Positions 1-10,926 are shown, numbered from the stretch's first letter. The stretch: DNA of 64,000 nt from Erpobdella octoculata (GCA_963978895.1 OZ022244.1:29999844-30063843), one strand, 5' to 3'. Numbers and translations: made by a program. The notes: generated from the sequence alone by a model not told the origin.

Positions 1-13
1 TCTCTCTTTGGAG

Positions 14-821
14 ATGAATAAAAAAATCATTAACGCTCCTGAGCTTGACGTGGACACGATTCACAAAATTTGGTCCATACATGCCTCTCATGGGATGCGG
101 CTGACGGTTGCAGTGGGTGATGGAGGCCAGTTAAATGCCCAGGAGTTCTTCCAAAGACTACATGCGTGCTTGTCGTCTCAATCAGTCGCCCGACTACGAA
201 TCATTGTGACACAGGCACAGCAAGCAGGGGTCGCCACGTTCTCAATGATTGCAAGCGCAGTTAGAAGGTATCCTAACTTTTGCCGGTCAGCAGTAAAAAC
301 GGGACGTGTTAACCTGCTGAGGACGAGTACGGAGGAAACAACAATTATTGAGTCCTTAAAAGAGGCGAACAATGGCCGTCACTCAACCCCAAGTGAACTG
401 GAGCCACTCCTCTCTTATAGTGTCCAAAACCATTCTGTATTCAGCGCTTTGAGAGGGGAGTGGGAGATCTTCGCCCAGGAATGATCGAAGATAGTGGCTT
501 CACCGTTCAATGCATATTCAGACGGATTTGCCGGAAAGAGCCAAAAGATTCTCAATTTAGCTTTTTTTGGCGAAGACTCTGTTGTCTGTGGCAGGGGGCA
601 TCAGCAGCGTAACGCAATACAAGGGCATTGACAAGGCCAAGAGCTTGATCATCCCGCACAAGAACTTCATAACAACGATGGTGGATCAATTCATCGAAAA
701 TACCCTGACGACAGACGCGAAAATCAATTGGGCGGCCCAGGTGAGAGAGGAAGATCGACCTTCAGTCGACGAAGTTAAGGATATCATCTGGGACTCGAGA
801 CTGGCGGCCCGTGACGTATAA
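14..821 (+). pseudogene. Broken coding fragment of unknown family
   Basis: An open frame begins at an ATG at 14 and runs about 156 codons to a TGA at 482. The same frame continues past the stop with protein-like sequence (FNAYSDGFAGKSQKI) to about 565. Coding sense then moves to the next frame beside a run of seven T and continues for about 84 codons to a TAA at 819. I see one stop and one frameshift in what looks like a single intronless coding region of about 270 codons. Composition is ordinary globular protein, with no signal peptide or membrane segment. I do not recognise the family. An intronless, moderately decayed gene among transposons could be a mobile-element protein or an old viral insertion; neither is shown. 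The 5' side may continue beyond the window. Confidence 0.45.
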
Positions 822-954
822 GGCAGAAGAAAGCGTAGATAGAATCACTCCCGTTTTATTTTTGTGCATGGTGCACTGTTCACAGTCATCTCTTTAATAT
901 GGGGGTACTCATTTTTTCGACTAATGCATCCAATGCATTTTTTATCTAGCACCA

Positions 955-1265
955 ATGGAATCCGTCGACTTGGTCCAGCAGTCAGCAATGCATTTTGTTG
1001 ACTCCGCAGCTGTCCCAGTGGAGTCCGTTGACTCAACAGTGGTAGCAATGGAATCTGTCGTTGTTGCAGCAGCACCAATAGAATCCGTCTTCTGGTTCCA
1101 GTGGTCAGCATTGCAATTTGTCGACTCCACAGCTGCGCCAATGGAATCAGTTGACTCAGCAGCAGCACCAATGGAATCCGTCGACTCAACAGTAGCAGCA
1201 ATAGAATCTGTCATTGTAGCAGCATCACCAATAAAATTCGTCGACTTGGTCCAGCAGTCAATGAA
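955..1265 (+). repeat. 30-bp-class coding minisatellite
   Basis: About ten diverged units around ATGGAATCCGTCGACTCAAC followed by AGTAGCAGCA, mostly about 30 bp so the reading frame is kept. The reverse strand is also open across the array, as expected for such a repeat. Units differ by several substitutions, so the array is not recent. Confidence 0.75.
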
Positions 1266-1728
1266 ATCCGTTAGCTCGTTGCCAAGAAATCGAAAAAAAA
1301 GCAGATCCGGATATTTGGAAAAAAATCAAGCTAAATATAAAAGGAATAGTGGAGAAGAATATACTTCTAGGTTGGGAAAATCCGTACCTGCAGTTGTTTT
1401 CAAAGATTATGAGTGCAGCTGCCCACTAAAGTGTGGAAATCAGCTGTTATGCAGTGAAAAACTGAACATGTTTAGCATTTACTGGCAGTCTTCTCGCGAG
1501 ACAAAACTGACTTTTCTGTGTGGTCATGTCAAACAAATTCCAGTGAAGAATCGGTACACAAACAACGATGAATCTCGGCGACAGAAGACCAGGATATTTT
1601 ATCTCAAAAAGGCTGATCAAACATCAGTGCGAGTTTGCGAGCAGATTTTTTGCAGCATCCTTCAAGTTAGTAACGGCAGCTCGGGGAGAGCTCTATCACG
1701 CGAATTGGTCTCTATTTTAACCATTTGA
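955..1728 (+). CDS. DUF7869-type N-terminal region fused to a repeat-encoded stretch
   Basis: An open frame of 257 codons. Residues 1-105 are written by a minisatellite and read as variants of MESVDSTVAA. Residues from about 110 are basic, then give a cysteine-bearing globular part: CSCPLKCG, a second part with NMFSIYWQSS and TKLTFLCGHV, then SRRQKTRIFYL and VRVCEQIFCSILQVSN. This order (Cys-rich start, a helix with an aromatic core, basic SRRQ..T.YY/F, V.VCK..F...L) matches my memory of the N-terminal region of a large family of repetitive, probably transposon-derived animal proteins whose C-terminal part is called DUF7869. The rest of such a protein is missing after the TGA at 1726. I call it a fragment; the start codon is uncertain because the repeat keeps several ATGs in frame. 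Confidence 0.4.
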   Translation: MESVDLVQQSAMHFVDSAAVPVESVDSTVVAMESVVVAAAPIESVFWFQWSALQFVDSTAAPMESVDSAAAPMESVDSTVAAIESVIVAASPIKFVDLVQQSMKSVSSLPRNRKKSRSGYLEKNQAKYKRNSGEEYTSRLGKSVPAVVFKDYECSCPLKCGNQLLCSEKLNMFSIYWQSSRETKLTFLCGHVKQIPVKNRYTNNDESRRQKTRIFYLKKADQTSVRVCEQIFCSILQVSNGSSGRALSRELVSILTI

Positions 1729-1729
1729 A

Positions 1730-2640
1730 TATATTGATGTGCCTTTATCAAATATGATGTAATTGTATTAAATTTTCCAATTAAATTTTCAAGTTAAATA
1801 TCTCTTATTTTTTTCCACTTAATTACGTACATTTTTGCATTGATGTAGTTGATTAACTAAAGGTAATTATTAATATTTAGGCTATAAAAAGATTGTGCCA
1901 GAACCTGGTACAGATTATTTAAAGACATTCATAATTCATAAGTAAGGACCATCTATTTTCAAGAAAAAAAACCATGGTCATCGAAACAGACACTCTTTGG
2001 ACGAAAGGTCGGTAATTTTCATAGAGATAATATAATGATTTTTTAAGATACTGTTTTTTGAATTGATTGCGGTTTGTTTCCAGTCGTCTATTAGGCTGAT
2101 CCTGGAAACCTCACAGAATCTGTCTGGATCTGTTTGCATTACATGTACAAGAAGAATGATATCCAACCACAATGTTAGAAAGATCTATTCACATAAATTA
2201 CAGTTAATAATTATACAGCTAAGTAGACATTCTCTTGAATAGTTGAATGTTTATTCTGATTATTACATGAATTTCTATCAGATCCATTTGGGCTGTGTCC
2301 TCGGCTTCCTTTTGGATGTCTCAATCTCAATAACTTCAGCATCAAATCCATGTCTCAACTGAACATGACGGTAACTGCAGCTTATTTGTAAACATAGAGG
2401 TAAGACAATAATACAAACAATTATGTTGAAGCATCCATGCATATTCTTAAGAACCAGGTTAAATTCCTGCCTTTGATGTGCTCTAGTTCTTCATCAAATT
2501 GATTCCACCAAGCCACCTGTTAGATTCCCAAAATAGGACAGCTCATAACCCAGATCTCAGAAGATTTCAGCAGCTCGAGTAAGATACCTCTTTCTACCAA
2601 AAATAAAGTCTTGTTTTTCAGACCGTGCTTCCGTCAACAA
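1730..2640. other. No gene seen
   Basis: AT-rich sequence after the DUF7869-like fragment. I see no long open frame, RNA gene or clear repeat. Confidence 0.5.
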
Positions 2641-2879
2641 CCGGCTACACCAGATGTTGAAAGAGGAACTGGAAGTTGAGCTGCTGAAGCTTCACTGTAA
2701 TGTTCACACCCAGGAGAGTATTGCCACAGATGCAAGGAAGCGTTTTACAGACTTCAACCAGCAACTCGGCCTGACAACCAACAAAGAAAAAGATGACACA
2801 GCTGTCTTTTTCTTGTACAACTTGTCAAAGCTCAGGTAATTACTGGAATAACCAACAACCTGATAGAATACCTAACATT

Positions 2880-3050
2880 AAAAAAAAAGTACATCCTCCC
2901 TGGCCTTACCGCTTGCTCATATATTCGACATTTCCCTCAGAGATCAGAAGTTGCCCTATGAATGGAAAACAGCATTAGTTACTCCTATGCATAAAAAGTG
3001 TCCCACCACTTCCCCTGGAAACTACAGGCCCAAAGGCCTCCTGCAATCCA
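2880..3050 (+). pseudogene. LINE reverse transcriptase fragment
   Basis: In frame 2 the sequence reads PLAHIFDISLRDQKLPYEWK, followed directly by TALVTPMHKK, and a little further SPGNYRP. This is the conserved stretch just before the RT palm in non-LTR retrotransposons (PL..IFN.SL..G.LP..WK.A.V.P..KKG....NYRPISL). The frame is lost on both sides, and the usual ISLT after NYRP is replaced by KGLL. An open stretch just upstream at 2654-2839 may belong to the same insertion but has no recognised motif. It is a dead fragment. Confidence 0.75.
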
Positions 3051-3219
3051 AAATGTAAGATACTTATTCGATGAAGCGCTGAATCAAATAATCTTGCAAC
3101 TCAAAAAAAACTCAATGACACTTTTGCTGATCTTCACTCAACCGGTACTGCATGCGCAGATAAATACAAAAATCTTATGGGGACAAACCGACGCACCAAA
3201 GATAAAAGATCAATGAGCA

Positions 3220-4060
3220 GTGGAGAAACCAGAGACTGCGAATATTTTGAATCTTTGGTTGTAAAGTGGCAGTCGCACGGCTTGAAAAGCGTGTAGCGTG
3301 CTGTTGTGCTCTTGTGTACTTGATGCAGAACAGCTTGAACGCGGCATCAGAAGTTTGCGCTAAGATAGTGTTATTTCCTTCTTAACAACTCATGACTAAT
3401 ATGATTCTATGAATAATTAACTAGACAAAAGTATTCAGAAGATGTACGGCTTTCCAATGATACCTATAAATACCCCTGCCAACTTCGCTTGTCCAGAGAT
3501 ATTGCTTTTTGAAGTGAGTGATTGTCTGTTGTTCATATAACTTTTTTATTATGCATGCAAAACTTAGTAATGTGTATGGACCAGCTTGTAAGGAAGTCTA
3601 TTTACAAGGCCTTGTAAAAACGTATCAGTTAAGTCCATAGGCCCTGTTTAAGATTACTTCAGCAAGACTGTGCACGGACTAAAACTTGTGAATGTGCCTC
3701 ACCATTCCAACATGGCGAGGATGGCTCACAAGCCAGGTGTCATTGCCCTACTGCAAGCTGGTGACCTGTGAGCGTGTTGTGAAACAGCTACTTTAGGGCA
3801 CGATGCTACAACTTAACACACAATATAACAAAATAACCCCTAATTAATTATGATGTACATTTTTGGGTACAATGTAGAAATTGCATTCATCTATCTTGGT
3901 TTAATGTTGAAGTCATCATTCTTTTTTCTCGAAAGAAAATAGATGAGAAGAATATAACTGTATCAGTATTTAAAAAATAATATAAGATATTTTACCTCCT
4001 CAATAATTATAATGTTAGAATTAAACTCTAGTTTTTTTTCTTTTTTCTGGAAATATCTAG
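3220..4060. other. No gene seen
   Basis: AT-rich intergenic sequence between the LINE scrap and the Harbinger-like remains. I see no supportable feature. Confidence 0.45.
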
Positions 4061-4061
4061 C

Positions 4062-4292
4062 ATGAGTTTGTGCGTAATTTGCAAGAAAGGTGGAAAGTTG
4101 TCAAGTGTTTTGGACAAATGTCAGAAGACGATCATAGAGGCATCAGTACAATGTGAAGATGACATTGATAAGGAGAGCCTAAGGTTAACATCATCTAACT
4201 CGCCAGTTTTAATTCATGAAATGTATCAACACAATTACGGCAACAAAATAAACATCCAGAAAGTTATCGAGCAGAGTGCAAAAGGTTCCTAG
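4062..4292 (+). pseudogene. Cysteine/histidine N-terminal fragment of a repetitive protein
   Basis: A 76-codon frame starting MSLCVICKKGGKLSSVLDKC and including IEASVQC, then PVLIHEMYQHNYGNK. A CxxC start, a lone Cys about a dozen residues later and a final HE.C...Y/F-like segment recall the N-terminal putative zinc-binding region of many repetitive hydrozoan and molluscan proteins of likely transposon origin. Here the expected Cys in HE.C is Tyr. It overlaps the start of the Harbinger transposase remains in a different frame, so the two were joined by rearrangement or are separate exons. Function not assigned. Confidence 0.3.
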
Positions 4293-5030
4293 CACCGAAC
4301 AAGAATGGAAAACTGTGGCCGCTGAGTTTTGGAAGCAGTGGAATTTTCCCAACTGCGTGGGGGCACTGGATGGTAAACATGTGGCAGTTGTGGCACCCTT
4401 AAACAGTGGATCACAATACTATAATTACAAACATTTTAACAGTATTGTATTGTTGGCACTTGTTGATGCCTCGTAAAAATTTCTATATGTAGACATTGGG
4501 AATTATGGACGTGTTGCCGATGGCGGTATGTTTAACAGTTGCTCATTGGCAAAAGGCTTAAGCAATGACATGTTAAATATTCCTGTTGCTTGCCAACCTC
4601 GAGGGTCCACCAATGTCTTACCTTACGTTGTTGTTTCTGATGATGCTTTTGCATTGAAGACTTATGTTATGAAGCTTAAATGCAGCTGAGGGTTAACATC
4701 TCAACAAAGAATCTTCAACTACAGGCTTAGTAGAGCGCGAAGGGTTGTTGAAAATGCTTTCGGTATCTTAAGCAATCGATTCAAAGTTTTTGGACGTCCC
4801 ATAGCGTTAGCACCTGAAAATTTGATATTGTAGTTATGGCTACATGTTGTTTGCACAATTTTCTACTTCTGAGGTTCACTTCTACCTCAAACTACATTGG
4901 GCCAGACGAGGTTCCTGCCTCAAATTTATTGCCGCTAACACACAAAATTGGGGCAAGTCAGGTTTTCGTCGAATCGACAAAGTGCGACACCAGTTTTGCT
5001 CCTACGTTAACAGCACAGTTGGGGCTGTAA
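4276..5030 (+). pseudogene. HARBI1-like DDE transposase (nuclease) remnant
   Basis: The frame from 4276 reads [20 protein letters not shown], then ALDGKHVAV (first catalytic Asp of the DDE_4 fold), then [17 protein letters not shown] ending at a TAA (4474-4476). The same frame resumes with FLYVDIGNYGRVADGGMFN, then VVSDDAFAL (second Asp), a TGA at 4687, then RIFNYRLSRARRVVENAFGI (catalytic Glu in VVEN). A one-base loss near 4830 shifts the frame into MATCCLHNFL, the usual HARBI1 C-terminal motif. The three acidic residues survive, but two stops and a frameshift make it inactive. The N-terminal third is missing. Confidence 0.85.
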
Positions 5031-5594
5031 GTTGGCAAGAAGAAATAATCGATTGGCTGTTTGGCAAACATTTGTTTGTATTATGAAGTGTGTTGCTTGT
5101 TTTTTATCGCTATGTGTGTAGATCAAAATTTTTTTGGGAAAAACCTGAAGATTAGTGATTGTTCTCCTTCTTTCACTGTGTTTTTCTAGGAAAGAAAGAG
5201 CACTAAAATAGCGCCATTTGCTTTCACTTTTTGCTCCTTCCCCAGCCCCTGATTTGCCCTTTTGGTTTGCCAACCGTAGCTCTTTAAAAAACTCGGTTCT
5301 TAAATTTGTCCATTTTCTCTCCACCTCCAAAACTGAAAAGAAAAGAAAATATTTTTAACCACATTCTGGTAATGAATATTAGCATGAACTGGAGTCTAAT
5401 ACATATCTAATAAATATCCCAATACTGGCCATTGACCACGTCTAAAATTTAAAATACAATTTAAGGCAGATGCATTAAAATATTATTTTCACCATTGTTC
5501 CCGAGCATATCCACAAGTTTTTGCACAAACTACTATTATCTTCATAGTAATTTATCAATTTTGTGATCGCTTCACGCGTCCACTCTACTTCCAT
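5007..5594 (-). pseudogene. MADF-domain protein, two exons, Harbinger partner
   Basis: Exon 1 starts at an ATG at 5594 and reads WTREAITKLINYYEDNSSL, the first helix of a MADF domain. A donor GT lies at 5492-5491. Exon 2 starts at 5332 after a pyrimidine-rich CTTTTCAG acceptor and reads VLEVERKWTNLRTEFFKEL, then KWRYFSALSFLEKH, the rest of the MADF fold. The exon 1 end in the correct phase reads QKLVDMLGNN, joining to VLEVERKW. Between the two halves of exon 1 roughly 15 codons are missing and the phase changes, so the gene is broken by a small deletion. MADF proteins bind DNA and serve as the second protein of PIF/Harbinger elements. Confidence 0.75.
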
Positions 5595-6132
5595 TTTAAT
5601 ATTTTTTATAAACAAACATGATTAACCAATTTGTAGTGTGTGACTCGAAGTTTTCAAACGGAATTGAAAACTAAACCAGTTGGGCAAGTGAGTTGACAAC
5701 TTGAAAAGTTGTCCACCTCGTGCCGGGCAACCGAGCAATTTGGCTGCCCAAAGCGAGTTGCAAAACTTAGTAAGACTTAGTTGTTCGCCTGCACCCCCCC
5801 TTGGGCCTTAAGAAATACACGAAGTTAGGTCTGGGTTAGGTTTACATTCTGGTTATGAACCTGAAGGGCGTCCCAGGTCGAGTTTTTCTGTTTAGAGCCA
5901 GGACATTTCTTATGAACCACGTAAATGTCATTTTATTTAGAAATTACCGGATGTAATCCACGGATTTTATGAATTATCGATGCTGTTTCTAAATTAATCA
6001 ATCTATTACCGCCCACGTTTATCTTTGAACATTTCGATTCAAAATTACTAACTTTCCAAACATACCTCGAATTAATTATTTATTTTGTCGCTTCTTTTTT
6101 ATGAAAAAATTTCAAATCATGAATAAAGCCAA

Positions 6133-6936
6133 ACGTGCCTGAAGTTAGCTCAGTGAGCCAAGTCGCTGGTAATTAACACGGGAAAATAAAAGTTCATGCA
6201 TTGTGCCTAATATATATCAAAAAATTATATATTTTATTACAAATTTAATGGTATAAATTATTTTAAAATGCACGATAAATTGACCGAGTTATTAGACAAA
6301 AACGAATAATCTTGGAGTTTCATGTGTGTACGCACTGTAGTAGGATACACATAAAAATCCAACACTTTTCATAAACGCTTTTTAAAAAGACATCGTTAGA
6401 TCACAAAACCTTTTTTGTTTCTGAATATGAATAAAATGAACGTGATTAATGCTGATTTGTTTCTTCAATTTTTGACAAGAAAATTTGCCGGTCAAGAGGA
6501 GGTATCATTGAAAAGCGAGAAAGTTTCGTTGATGGTATTTGTGGAGGCATGCAATATTTTGGGTTTTGAAAATATTTAAAAAAACGGGTTTAAGATTCGT
6601 GACTGACTACTGGAAACGAAGCACCACAAAGCTCCCCGACAATATCCGTCTAACCAATCACGCCACTCCGTGTAATAAGAAGCATGCAATTTAGATTTCA
6701 AAAACAAAGCACCTCCTCAATCTAAAATTTAGATTGAGGAGGTGCTTTGTAAGCTTATTCGTTTTTGTCTAATAACTCGGTCAATTTATCGTGCATTTTA
6801 AAATAATTTATACCATTAATTTTGTAATAAAATATATAATTTTTCGATATATATTAAGCAGAAATGCACGAAGTTTTATTTTTCCGTGTTAATTACCAGC
6901 GACTTGGCTCACTGACTGAGCTAATTTCAGGCACGT
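6133..6936. mobile_element. Mutator-like long-TIR nonautonomous element
   Basis: Left arm 6133-6309 and right arm 6755-6936 are inverted copies of about 175-180 bp with scattered differences; the outer end is ACGTGCCTGAA. The element is flanked by a perfect 9-bp direct repeat, TAAAGCCAA, at 6124-6132 and 6937-6945. Long TIRs with a 9-bp target-site duplication are typical of MULE transposons. The internal 445 bp has no long open frame, so it is nonautonomous. An extra hairpin lies next to the right arm. Confidence 0.85.
6704..6750. repeat. Perfect 23-bp-arm hairpin inside the MULE
   Basis: Arms 6704-6726 and 6728-6750 are perfect inverted copies around ACAAAGCACCTCCTCAATCT with a single-base centre. 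It abuts the right TIR and is separate from it. Confidence 0.9.
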
Positions 6937-7289
6937 TAAAGCCAAAGGTATAAAATGAATAGAGAAGCCTAACAAGACGTCCCTAGAATACATTTGAAGA
7001 AAAAAAGAAAATAGAAATCAACTCACAGCTTCCACGAGAACAAAAAAAACCAAACCTAATTCGACATTACAGATAACCGAAACGCCATGACACCACAGCG
7101 CTGGGCGAGTTTTTAACCGGATCCATTTGACAAGCGCTAACCAATATGTTGTTTTTCCGCAATTTTGTTTTCGTAGGCGGTAATTTCAAGAATGGCCGAA
7201 AATGACTCAGATTTAAGCCTAAAATTGGGGAATTTGATAAAGGTTTCCATATCGGTGTTTCAAATTTAAGAAAATATTAATTTAAAGTC

Positions 7290-7740
7290 TTGCTGATGCA
7301 AAGAACGCAACAGCTCTCTCAAAACGCCAAGCCATCGAACACCTTGCCGCTGATCTCTTAAGCTACAACGTCTACGTTGGAGTTATAACAGAGATACATT
7401 ACAAGGTGAAACATTCGGAGCGGCGTCGTAGATGTGTAGTGGCTATGTTCGTGCAGTCAATTATTTATTCATCAGTCTGGACACACTCGGCCGATTAACC
7501 CAAATATGAACTGCTCTGGGTTGGCATGGGCTCCGGCACTTTCGTCGCAGCAGCCAACTACCACTCCTGTCCCGAAGCCCATCCACAAACCAGCAGAGAT
7601 GCTAGACCACATTGAAGCAAGTGTAGAACTGACTGGTTTGTTTTCAAAGACGGACATCATTCTGGCAGGGTACTTGTATCAACTGTCCAGCGAGACCATC
7701 GTAGAGAGAACTTGATGCAATTGCTCTAAAACTCTTTGAT
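7290..7740 (+). pseudogene. LINE apurinic-type endonuclease fragment
   Basis: Across frames the sequence reads SLAKRQAIEHLAADLLSYNV, YVGVITEIHYK and ELLWVGMGSGTFVAAANYH, and then a region equivalent to a LINE HSGR/ILAGDFNE motif. These are endonuclease-exonuclease-phosphatase motifs of non-LTR retrotransposons. Stops and frameshifts are frequent. It sits at the left edge of the duplicated unit that carries p32 copy A. Confidence 0.75.
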
Positions 7741-7764
7741 CAATTCTAGCCTAGAAAAAAGTCA

Positions 7765-8050
7765 CTATGACCAGTCGGGATGCAAGTTGTATAAATTCAG
7801 TTATAAAATCTAAACTGCGGCACAAAAACAGATTGATGCGAGCTGGACGAGTGGAAAAGGTGGGAGGATTAGAAAAAATATGACATAACTCAACAAAATT
7901 GACGAAAAGGCAAATAGAAAGGAAATGTTGGAGGCTGCTGATGGGCAAACGCCAGGAGCCAGTTGATGTCAAAGAGATTACTGTCCAAGTCACTTAACAA
8001 CCATTACGCTGACACCTCTACTGATGCCAGCTACACGTCACCTAATCCAG
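7765..8050 (+). pseudogene. LINE linker between endonuclease and RT, copy A
   Basis: Closely matches 16370-16640 (shared starts GACCAGTCGGGAT, shared later AAAAACAGATTGATG). The better-preserved copy reads SKRWRKNRLMLAGRMEKVGA, the basic linker of a LINE ORF2. Copy A lost about 130 bp relative to copy B just after ACACGTCACCT. Confidence 0.65.
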
Positions 8051-8291
8051 TCTTATGTAAATAAATTCATTTGGAAAAAGTAATCCAAAATATAAATACT
8101 GTTTAACAATGTTTTGGAACTGATTAATTATCTTCTTTGGTCTTTTAACTTTTTTGTTAAAATAAAAACACTATTCTATTCAGTACATCTCAAACCTTTA
8201 AATTTAAAAAAAGCCAACATAATAAAATAGAAAATATTCAAAACAGTGTGTAATCTTTAAAAAAACTGTCATCTTGGACTTTCTATAATTT

Positions 8292-10926
8292 TCATTTAGA
8301 CACATAATCTTTCAAGCCTTCAAGGTACCCGATGTATTTTTTGCGTTCATAAGAAGTGCTCCATTCTTCAAGATTGCGCACAAGATAACGGTCGACACCT
8401 CTCTCCGCCAACATATCTTTTATCAACTCACTCAATTCCTGCAATGAAATAAACAATTTATTCGCAAAGATGAATTATTAGAGAACAATAGTTCAATAAT
8501 ACCACGGTCTCAAGATTATTATAAAACCTCACTGGTTCAAGAAGTATTAAAAATCTGAAACAGCGTCCACAAAAAACTTACAACGTCTATGGAATTTCCT
8601 TCGACACTGTAAACCTTATCGTCACTCCACTCTTCACCCTTTGTGAGAATCATAGCCTGATCGATCTCAAATACCTTTTCTGAAGCTGTTTCTAAGAAGT
8701 TGTTTCAGTTAAAATTGAAAAAATTAAATAATTGGCATAAGAATCTATGTAATCAAGACAAGCGCAAAAGGCAGAATCTAGCAATTAAAAATATATCTGT
8801 ACATACTCTTGTATAAAGTAGAGTAATTAAAATAGTTATTTAAGTTTAGATTTAATTGGATTATATACAGTACACAAAACATATAGATGTTTGTTGCTGC
8901 TCGTGCTGCTTGACCTATCAGCGGCCTTTGATCATCACATATTACTGAAACGCCTCGAAGCGTCATTCGGTTTGAAGAGTGTCGTTCTCGAATGGTTTGC
9001 GTCATGTTTGACCGGACGCTCTTTCTCAATATGCTCCGGCGCATCAGCGTCATCGGGGACATCATTAACACGTGGAGTACCTCAGGGGTCTGTGCTGGGC
9101 CCCCTTCTTTTTACATTATATACAGCCGAACTCGAGGAAGTCATCAGGGTCTCCAATGCCACATGTATGCCGACGACACACAAGTCTACGGCCGCTGCCG
9201 ACTGGAGCACGCAGACTATCTTGCCATGAAGGTCTCGAGATGCGTAGACAATAAATGAATAATCAACAAATAACTATATAAACCTTCATCATGTTCTTCT
9301 GACAAATCAGGTTCAACGATATTGCAGCTAAATGCCATTATCTTGTCTCCACCTTTGTCTAGTTCAACAACAAATGGTGGTCGAGACACAATCTGAATTA
9401 TTTAAAAAAAAATTAAAACTTAATCTGTAGAAATAATTTATTCTAAAAATGTTGTAAAAAAAAAAAAATTTCAAGAGATAGAACCATTACTTTAATAAAT
9501 ACGTTAAATTATTAATAAATCGAAATTATTATGCATTTAACTTTTTACAGAATAGATAACAAAGAAAAATAAAACTCCAGGAAACAAACAGACCTCTGGT
9601 TCATTCTGATCTCCTTGTTCTACCTGTTCATCCATCGTCGGGTAAAGTTCTTCCAGGGAATGGTTCACACTGAACTTGATTGTAACTCTGGCATAGAGAA
9701 GATTTCAGAATATTTATCATTTTGCAAAATGTAAAAACCAAAACACATCTAAGTTCAATAAATTAATTCAAGCTTTCTAAAAAATTCAACACGATAATCT
9801 AACAACCATGGAAAAATATAACGTGTCTCTGCTTAAAGCCACAAACCCACCCTTCTTTGCCAATAATTCTTTTGAGAACTACATTTGGTCCATCCAATTT
9901 TATGACTTCGAATTGCCCAACTTTGTCGCCAATTTTCTTTTCATTTTCTTTCTCAACTTTGATCTCTTCTCTAAGAAAGGCTGAGATCTTGTTTTCAACT
10001 GAAAGACACGATATTTATCTCAATCTCAATTAAACATATAGGTTGATTGCATCGTTCATTTTTAAACATCATCTCACATTTGTTACAATTAGATTGTATT
10101 GATAAAATGATAATACTTGTCTGGAATTTTTCAAAAACCAACTTGGCGTTAACTCCGTATTATTTGAATAATAATAATCTAAATGTGACTACTACAAGGT
10201 TTTATTCAAGTCAATGATAAAACTATTAGCTTTTCTCAAAATGCCAGATATGCATTAGCTCAGGAACATTTTTACACAAGCACAGGAAATAATCGTTACT
10301 GACTTTAATCAGTATTCTAATTTCTCAGTAAAACAATAATTTACAATAACATATAAAAAAAACTAAGGCTTAGTTACTAAGCTCATATTATTAGTTTAAA
10401 AACATGAAGTTTATATTTATCGATATAACTTATCTGTATGATGCAACAACCAGTAAAAATATAATTATAATTATTGCAAAATATGATGAAAGTCAAGGAA
10501 ACTTAATGATTAAGTCTCCCTAAGTTGCATCCTCGTCATATTTTGGATGCAATATATTTTCTGGGATTGTTACATCATTAATTAAGTCTTAGTGCTTAGT
10601 GTTAATCTAAATTTTTCAATCTAATCATCCTAATCTCTAATGAATGACTAATCGACTAGACTAGACTAATCACGATATGAACTGTTATTTTGCGATACGC
10701 CTGCCCTAATCAGAACTAAAGTCTTGCTCGAAGAATCAATAATTTCAATAATAGTGTTACCTTCCGTAGAAATAGACTTGTTCATACGATCATTAACGAT
10801 TAGAAGACTTTTGCCATCGAATGACCTTCTTCGTAAGGCAGAGCTCAGAAACCTTTGTGATTGAACCTGATTGCAGGATAGAGCTCTCTTTCCACTGCAG
10901 ACGACTGATCTGAAAATCTTCGACAT
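8292..10926 (-). CDS. C1QBP: C1QBP/p32/MAM33 family mitochondrial protein, copy A
   Basis: Six exons: 10926-10761, 9998-9851, 9687-9594, 9392-9284, 8685-8582, 8438-8292. All introns are GT-AG and phases agree, giving 255 codons plus TGA with no break. Residues 1-55 (MSKIFRSVVCSGKRALSCNQ onward) are Arg/Ser-rich with almost no acidic residues, as in a mitochondrial targeting sequence. Exon 2 reads VENKISAFLREEIKVEKENE and ends in LKRIIGKEG; exon 3 gives VTIKFSVNHSLEELYPT and an acidic loop; exon 4 gives IVSRPPFVVELDKGGDKIMA; exon 5 DDKVYSVEGNSIDV; exon 6 ELSELIKDMLAERGVD and KYIGYLEGLKDYV. This is the MAM33 fold in order. Known members form doughnut-shaped acidic trimers in the mitochondrial matrix and support mitochondrial translation and ribosome biogenesis. 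It has a close tandem paralog downstream in the window. A dead LINE piece lies in intron 4. Confidence 0.93.
8888..9257 (+). pseudogene. LINE reverse transcriptase fragment in intron 4 of p32 copy A
   Basis: Reads LLVLLDLSAAFDHHILLKRL (RT motif A; nine bases are missing relative to copy B), GVPQGSVLGPLLFTLYTAEL (motif B), then shifts frame and shows HMYADDTQVYGR (motif C, catalytic YADD kept). About 370 bp of RT only, opposite in strand to the host gene. It is spliced out with intron 4. Confidence 0.85.

Larger units (their letters stand above)
4270..5594. mobile_element. Decayed PIF/Harbinger element
   Basis: Holds a HARBI1-like transposase on the plus strand and a MADF-domain gene on the minus strand, convergent with a small 3' overlap. 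Two genes, a DDE transposase and a Myb/SANT/MADF DNA-binding protein, are the defining set of PIF/Harbinger transposons. Terminal inverted repeats and the expected 3-bp target-site duplication could not be found. Sequence at 5640-5800, rich in short inverted repeats around AGTTGTC/GACAACT, may be the MADF-side end. Confidence 0.7.

Noticed and set aside
8888..9257. RT fragment as part of the p32 gene
   Set aside because: Opposite strand, inside an intron, frameshifted, and the p32 exons join in phase without it.
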